Notes under the pieces: model-generated
Database searches by the model: none
Told to the model about the DNA's origin: nothing
What the model saw: only the letters and a program-made list of their open reading frames with translations
Shown here: positions 48,701-57,068 of the stretch, in pieces
How positions within the stretch are numbered: position 1 is the stretch's first letter
How the letters are laid out: the number at the start of each line of letters is the position of its first letter
From: Effrenium voratum
Lineage: Eukaryota; Sar; Dinophyceae; Suessiales; Symbiodiniaceae
Assembly (NCBI GenBank): GCA_963377175.1
Contig: CAUJNA010000170.1
Location: 124,001 to 188,000, forward strand
DNA: 64,000 nt
Reading direction: 5' to 3'
Translations under genes and position numbers: made by a program

Positions 48701-50939
48701 AGCACATGCCAAAACCATGGAAAACGATAAGGTCTCCCCCAAAAACGATAACCCTTAGCTAACACTATAATAACCCCTGCAGTTGCAACTTAGTTAGGGT
48801 GGGACCCTTGCGTTGGCCACCGTAAAAAGAGAAGGCGAGTCGCCACTTTCGAGCTGGAGCTGCCAAGGTGTGCTTCGTAAATACGACACTTGTACTGAGA
48901 AGTCGCGATTTTCGAGCTGGAGCTACGGAAGTGTACTTCGCGTACTAGACTGGTACTATTATGTACTATTGTACTACAAAGTTGCGAGTTTCGAGCTGGA
49001 GATGCGGAAGTGTACTTCGCGTACTAGACTCGTACTACAAAGTTGCGATTTTCGAGCTGGAGCTGCGGAAGTGTACTTCGCGTACTAGACTTGTACTACA
49101 GAGTTGCGACTTTCGAGCTGGAGCTGCGGAAGTGTACTTCCCGTACCAGACTTGTACTACAAAGTTGCGATTTTCGAGCTGGAGCTGCGGAAGTGTACTT
49201 CGCGTACTAGACTTGTACTACAAAGTTGCGATTTTCGAGCTGGAGATGCGGAAGTGTACTTCGCGTACTAGACTCGTACCACAAAGTTGCGATTTTCGAG
49301 CTGGAGCTGCGGAAGTGTACTTCGCGTACTAGACTTGTACTACAATTTTGCGATTTTCGAGCTGGAGCTGCGGAAGTGTACTTCGCGCACTAGACTTGTA
49401 CTAAAGTTGCGATTTTCGCTGCGGTAGTGTACTTCGGTGTACTTCGCGTACTAGACTTGTACTAAAGTTGCGATTTTTGAGCTGGAGCTGCTAAGTGTAC
49501 TCTTCGCGTACTAGACTTGTATACCGACTTTCGAGCTGGAGCTGTGTGCGATAGACTGTTGCGACTTTCGAGCTGGAGCTGCGAAAGTGTACTTCCCGTA
49601 CTAGACTTGTACTACAAAGTTGCGATTTTCGAGCTGGAGCTGCGGAAGTGTACTTCGTGTACCAGACTTGTACTACAGAGTTGCGACTTTCGAGCTGGAG
49701 CTGCGAAAGTGTACTTCCCGTACTAGGCTTGTACTACAAAGTTGGGATTTTCGAGCTGGAGCTGCGAAAGTGTACTTCGTGTACTAGACTTGTACTACAA
49801 AGTTGGGATTTTCGAGCTGGAGCTGCGGAAGTGTACTTCGCGTACTAGACTCGTACCACAAAGTTGCGATTTTCGAGCTGGAGCTGCGGAAGTGTACTTC
49901 GCGTACTAGACTTGTACTACAAAGTTGCGATTTTCGAGCTGGAGCTGCGGAAGTGTACTTCGCGCACTAGACTTGTACTACAAGTTGCGATTTTCGAGCT
50001 GGAGCTGCGGAAGTGTACTTCGCGTACTAGACTTGTACTACAAAGTTGCGATTTTCGAGCTGGAGCTGCGGAAGTGTACTTCGCGTACTAGACTTGTGCT
50101 ACAAAGTTTCGATTTTTGAGCTGGAGCTGCGGAAGTGTACTTCGCGTACTAGACTTGTACTTGTACTGCAAAGTTGCGATTTTCGAGCTGGAGCTGCGGA
50201 AGTGTACTTCCCGTACTAGACTTGTACTACAAAGATGCGACTTTCGAGCTGGAGCTGCGGAAGTGTACTTCGCGTACTAGACTTGTACTACAAAGTTGCG
50301 ACTTTCGAGCTGGAGCTGCGAAAGTGTACTTCCCGTACTAGACTTGTACTACAAAGTTGCGATTTTCGAGCTGGAGCTGCGGAAGTGTACTTCGTGTACT
50401 AGACTTGTACTACAGAGTGAAAGTGTACTTCCCGTACTAGACTTGTACTACAAAGTTTGGATTTTCGAGCTGGAGCTGCGAAAGTGTACTTCGTGTACTA
50501 GACTTGTACTACAAAGTTGGGATTTTCGAGCTGGAGCTGCGGAAGTGTACTTCGCGTACTAGACTTGCACTACAAAGTTGCGATTTTCGAGCTGGAGCTG
50601 CGGAAGTGTTCTTCGCGTACTAGACTTGTACTACAAAGTTGCGATTTTCGAGCTGGAGCTGCGGAAGTGTTCTTCGCGTACTAGACTTGTACTACAAAGA
50701 TGCGACTTTCGAGCTGGAGCTGCGGAAGTGTACTTCGCGTACTAGACTTGTACTACAAAGATGCGACTTTCGAGCTGGAGCTGCGGAAGTGTACTTCCCG
50801 TACTAGACTTGTACTACAAAGTTGCGATTTTCGAGCCGCATTTGCCAAAGGTCGAAAACACTGTAAAACGATAAGGTCTCCCCCAAAAACGATAACGTTC
50901 AAAAAAGTACTAGGGCCAAGTAAAGTGTTTCGTCCGCTC

Positions 50940-50974
<35 letters not shown>

Positions 50975-53900
50975 ACCTCTTTCACCACGTTGCTAGAGCC
51001 CAAAGTCAATGAGATTTGGGCATCTAAGGGGCAATTTGTACATTAGGCTTAACATTTTTTTCTGCACATGAAGCTTGAGATTAAGTTGCCTACCTGTGAA
51101 TTCCGCTGAAGGTTTTTTTGGGCAATTTCACCCACATGAAGATGTGAACCAATTGTCCAGCTCCGTGGCCCCTCAAAATGACATCGGTGTTCCTCCTTTC
51201 CCCCAATAGAAGCACCCTAAGAATGGCGGTGTGCCTCTTGGTTTCTATTCAAACCACCCTAAATACGGGGTACTTCCTCTTGGTTTCCCTCTAAACCACC
51301 CCCCAAAAACCCAAAGTGTCCGGGTACTCCAATTGCTCCCGCCCGGCCATCGGCTCGAGCACCGAAGCGAAGCGAAGGCTGCGCGCGGTGCTGGCGGCGG
51401 CCCGGTTCTGCGACACCTTGGCGGAGGAGGGCCTCGACGGCCGCGCCGGGGTGGCCACGGGCACCGTGTGGTGCGGCGCCTCGGCGGAATCGAATTCGAA
51501 GGGAAGGCGACCTGGAGTCTTGAAAAATTGGGTTTCCTTCAAAATTCAGGGGTTATAACGGTTATGACCCCTTTTTCTAGAAGTCATGGAGACTCTAGGT
51601 ACACCTGGCATTCCACGTTTTGGAGGGTGTCTGAGAAATGACCACATTCTGCAGGTCGGGTTTCCTTCCATTGCCAAGGGAAGGGGGGGTCGTCTCCAAA
51701 GCGGTGGTGTTCCCAGTGTTTTGAACATGGACCCCCCCCATTTGTTTAAAGGTTTTTGGCAAGGGAAGCCAAAAAGGGTGATGATTTGAGGTTTCACCTA
51801 TGTCTTTGCTGGGTAGCCTTCTTGGGGTCGGTTTGAGGTTTGAAGCCAAATGGAACCGAAGACAGCCTTTTTTGAGGTCTCCATTTTAAGACACACCCAT
51901 TTTCGGGGAAACTGAATGTGAACATCATCGAGTTTCGCGTCCTTTTTGTGGGCCAGTCTCAAAATGGACCCCTGTTGGTGGTTGAAAGGGGAAACCAAAG
52001 GAACCAGCTGGTCTTCAAATTCCTTCTTGGGTTTGTTTTAGCAAGTTCAGCACATATTTGTTTAAACGCAATCAAACAACCAATCTGTGCCAAATTGAAC
52101 GACCAGACCCTGGTATCTCTTTAGCTGGAGGCAGGTTGAAATTCAGCTATGTTTAAGCTCCACCAGTGCCTGCCTTCTTCCGTCAATATTCAGATCTTTG
52201 ACCACCCGAGAATACATAGCAAACAAGCGCAACATCAAATTATTTGCATCTTCTTCCGGCCTTTTGTTCAGCTACTCCCTTTGTCAGCTTCCCCATAGTT
52301 AGTGGTTTGGATTAATGGTTTGGTGATTAGGTGCGGTTGCCCATTTTACCTTCCACAACACAAGGGGTGCAAATCCCCTTACCACCAATCCGAGCCATCA
52401 ATTGGAGGGAAGCTGCGTGGGACCCACTGAACCCTTTTCCCCGGTGTTGCAGTTTTACGTTGTGGGTTGATCCAAACATATGTTTGGGGCTTGGCACAAA
52501 ACTGGGCCCCCCATTTCTCTTCGAGGTTGATTCCGTATTCAGTCCCCAAACCCAAAGAAAGGCGTTTTTGGGCTCATGTCCGATCGAGTAGATGGCAAAT
52601 GCGCCCCCAAAATCCAAGCTTAATGCCACTGAACAAGTCCCGAAACATATTTCCAGAAACTCACGTGAGTTGTAGATGAAATGGACAATTCAACCGCAGG
52701 TTCTGACTTACTCGCTGGAATCAACATACAGTGGGTAGGGGTAAAACCGGTAAATCCACTTGAACCTGGTGCTTTTTCAGCACGGAGAGTCAGATTCCGC
52801 AACAGTGCCAATCGGTTTGTCGGGCTGAACCTCAAATTCTCGCCCTCGATGGTTTGTGGCTGCCAAATCCAGGGGTGCTTGTGGCTCTTGTTTAAACACT
52901 TGTAAACAGCCTCCCTTTATCTGGGCTGTTCGAATTGTTCGTGTTGGCCAATCAGATTTTCCACAATCCTCGCCTAACCCAAGGCAAGGATTGAGAATTG
53001 CCTTGAAACAGTATCACTTCCCAAGTGTGGATGTGTCGGTTACTTCTTGGGAAGACCATTTAAGCGGGAAGCATCAACTTTAGACTTTTGGAAAGGCCGG
53101 CGCAAACATTTGATTGCTCATTGAGTCTGGAAGAATGTAAATTCATATATATATATATATATCGAACTCTGGGGGTAGAATGAGCACCCATCATGAAGGT
53201 ACCTTTGGGGCGGTCGGCTCACTATGGCACAGGGGGGACCTGAGCCCGTAAGAGGCCGGGCTTTTCTGGACCGTTGTATTTAGTGTTTCAGTTGTTCCAG
53301 TTTCCCTGCTTGCCAGCCAAAAGCGGTTGCTTTTGTTTGAATTAAATCATCCACCCCCTTAAACATTGAATTGGGGGAGCTTAATCATCCGCCACCCCCT
53401 TAGACATGGAATTGGGGGAGGGGGAGAAATCAAGGGCGAATTCAAGCCGAGGCTTTGACGTTCTAGGGGGTGTCCAAAAGGTTTGACCCCCTTAATTGGG
53501 GCAGGGTTCAGTTTTGCTCTTCTGTAGCGGGGAGGTGTGGGAAGCTCCGTGGGGCCCAGTTCGTTGAGGCTCCCAAAAAATTGCCCTTCCGACGATTCCA
53601 TGGAAGCCACCATCCCTGCTGACCCCATGTGGGTTTTTCTCTTTCTAGGGGGGCACCCAAAATCGTGTTTTCTTTATGGTTTCCCGTTTAAAGCCAGCCA
53701 AAAGGGGGCTCCCCAAAAAAAACATCCCCCCTTTCGGTGGTTTAAAGGAAACCAACAATTTTCTCCGCTATTTTATTTTCTGGGGGTGCCCTAAAAACAG
53801 GTGTTTGCTGGCTACTTACGTTGTTTTCGCGATGGCAGAATGCCGCTGGACCGCGATAGTCTGTCTAGCTTCTGGCGAAGACTTTCCGAGCCAGGGCTTC

Positions 53901-56900
53901 ATTTTGTGACCCCAAAGTGGACTTGACCCCAGTGCTTGTTTTTCCCCCAAAAAGGAAACCGGGTTTAGGCCTACAACGGGGTAGTCCAAAACTGGATCCC
54001 TGCCAGGCTGTAAGAAAAATGATCGAGAATCCCATGGTACCGTGACCAAAGGTGCGAATGGAACCATGGGAAACAACTTGTTGCTTTGCCGGTATTTACT
54101 TAGGGGAAGCGTTCATTCAAGGGTTTGTGAATGGTGGTGCGTGACATGGATTTCCCGTAAACCATCCACCGTATGTGTGCTTCTCACTCCCCGAGTTGTC
54201 ACCTTTTTTAGGGGTTGGACTCCAATTTAGCGGCAAAAGACATGGATCTTGTTTTGGCCCAGGCACGGAAGTGAGCCTTTTGATCGCTTTGTGTGGTTAG
54301 ACATAGATGGGTTCCACTGGTTTGGTCTGGTTTTATCCCAGTTCCCAGAGGGACACCCGTCTAGTTTCCCAAAAGGTCACGCGTATGGATCCGCTTCCTT
54401 CTGGGCAATTTAGTTCACGAGCTGACCTTGTGGGTGCGGAGCGTTATCATGAGCCCGAGTGTTGAATGTTCCTTGTATGGTTGTTGTTGGGAAACATTTT
54501 ACATTTTGCTTATGGTGGTTGAGCAGGCAATCCTCACTTAACTGCTATTTTGGTTGTTTTGCTCCGCTTCTAACGTCAACCAAGCTTGCTTGGGGATTGC
54601 ACAGTACAATTTGTGCATGTCATAATTTGCCTGGAACTGTTATTCGCAGGTAGGAAGGGTACAGAGATTGACCCTTTCGAGTGCGTCCTGTGCCTCACAC
54701 CTTACATTCCAATGACTTGCTGTTTGTCAGTAGGAAATCAATTCCGGTGTTTTGATCCTCTTAAAGGAGCCACAAGCGATGGTTTTTGCCTGGGTCGTTC
54801 CATTTTCATCTTGCTGCCTATCGGTCCAGCAAGAAAAAAGGTGATTTACGATTCAAGGCCATGGGTCCCTCAGAAAAATATTTGCAGCGGAAAGCAACAA
54901 AGGGCTGAGGATTCATACTAACCCATGGGCGTCTCAAAATAGGGTGCCCCTTTTAAAAGGAATCCAACGGGAAAGCACCCACGTGGGTGGGGTCCACCTT
55001 CTCAACATTACTGGCTGGTTTTCAGCAGGGAATGAGGGAATGACTCCTATAACCATGCCCTATGGTTTCCTTTGAGGGAATCCCAAACCGGTTCATTCCA
55101 AAACCCGGACTCCTCTTTCCAGCAATCAAAGTGGACGTTCCGGGGCTTCAAAAGGCAAGCAGTCTTCCAAACTCTCGGAGCGTAATGTCTACCTCAGTGC
55201 TGACCAACGACACAGCTTTATTCAGGGGAGGTTTCTTAATCATAAATAGGCATTACTTCTTTTTTCCGGCAGGGAATGAGAAATGGAATGACCCTGACAA
55301 ACCATCCAACTGGTGGTTTCCTTTATCCATTCGGGAATCCGAAACCGGTTCATTTCATTTCTTATTCCCGACCAGCATATCAGCACTCTGTAATTTCAGT
55401 AGTTCCCCTCTTTCCAACACTCGAAGTTCCCCTTGTAAATAAACCCAACCAATGGTTTCCCATGGTTTCAAAGTGGTGCAGGATTTCGTCCATCCACAGT
55501 ATATAGACTAGGTCCCCCAGTGTGCCATTTTACCCTTTTTGGGGGAGGGTTCCCCTACTAAAGTAGACTACTGAAAAAAGGGTACCCTTATTCTATCCTC
55601 TCTACTGGAGGACCTAGTAGACATTATATAGTGAATTTCAGAAGTTCCCCTGTGGTTTTCAGCGGGAGCCTTCAAGGCACTGTGGGCAACACCACCCGCC
55701 GGGAGTACACGGTGCTGGGGGACACTGTGAACCTGCAGCCCGGCGCGGTGTGCAAGAAAGGTCCCTTTTGGCTCCCCTTTTGCTTTACTTGTTGTGGTTT
55801 CGTTTCTTGGTTTCTTTGGTTTCTTTTAGTTAGTTGGCTCCCCTGTTGTTTTTCTTCTTTGTTCTTTTGGTTTCCTTTGTTCAGGTGACCCCCCAAATGG
55901 GTAAATTGGATTGGTGGCTTGGGGAATTGAACCCTTTGCAAGGTTCGATTTTCTTGGTGGTTCCCAGCCCTCCGGTTCCAGAAAGGTGTTTGGATATTAT
56001 TCGTTGGTTTAGTGAGATAGTTTCCATTTAACCCACTAGAAGTTATTCACTTTTAGCAGGGGATTGGAGCACGTCCCAGCTGTATTTTTCTTCTGTGTTC
56101 TTTTGGCTTAGCTCACCCAGGTGGCTTCTCGTTTGGCCCCCCTTTAAGCCAGTTCAACTCACGTGGTCCTTTCGATTTCTGCAGACCGTATTTTGGATCC
56201 AGGGGTTGGAGGGCAGCTTCCTCGTGACGGTGTTGCCAGAATGTGTTTGCAAGAGGGGAATGATATGCATGCCAATTTATAGCGGCTAGGCAATCTTACC
56301 AGGGTCAAAGGTTTTTGGGGTTCAAAAGGCCAATAACATCCTGTGATACAAGACGACGATATCCAGTTCTGTAGTCACGGCTGGTCTTTGGTGTGAGCCA
56401 ATCGCCCCTTGGACCTGTTTGAACAAGTGAAGTGCAAAAGTTCGGGCCTTTTCTTTATAGCAACCCAGTATTTAGGTGTGTCTTAAAACGGTGATTTTTC
56501 TTTTGGTTTCCCTTTTCTTCCAACCCCAAAATGGGTATCGAGCCTCAAACAATTGCACGACCATTTGGGTGTGGCTCAAAATTAGACAGGAGGTGGAAGG
56601 AGGGGTTGCGCAGGTTTTGGTCCATCTTTCCACTTACCAGGGTTCCATTTTGGTACACAAATTCACATACATAAATAAATACACAAACGAATGAATGTAT
56701 AAATATATATATATACATGCACATAGGGATACACATGCACATGCCAATGCGCTGGCAAACAAAGGAACATGGCCACAGCCTAGAGCCCTTCACGCCTGAA
56801 TGGCCCCTAATACAGTGACTAATGGTTACTGTATGCTGCAATAGCTCCCATGCCTCTGCATCATTGCCTCCAAAGTAGACTACGCAGTTTTGATCTCCAC

Positions 56901-57034
56901 CAAAGGGTCCCGTATATTGATTATGCATGTGTATACATATATATATATATACACATCTATGTTTATTTACATCAATCATATGTGTGTATAGACACACATA
57001 TACACATACATATATATATATGTATATGTATAGG

Positions 57035-57068
<34 letters not shown>

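Noticed and set aside
48813..50996. Frames with repeated [18 protein letters not shown] and [18 protein letters not shown]
   Set aside because: Arise from the 61-bp satellite read in three cycling frames; a TAG recurs in one frame every third unit, so no long repeat protein is encoded.
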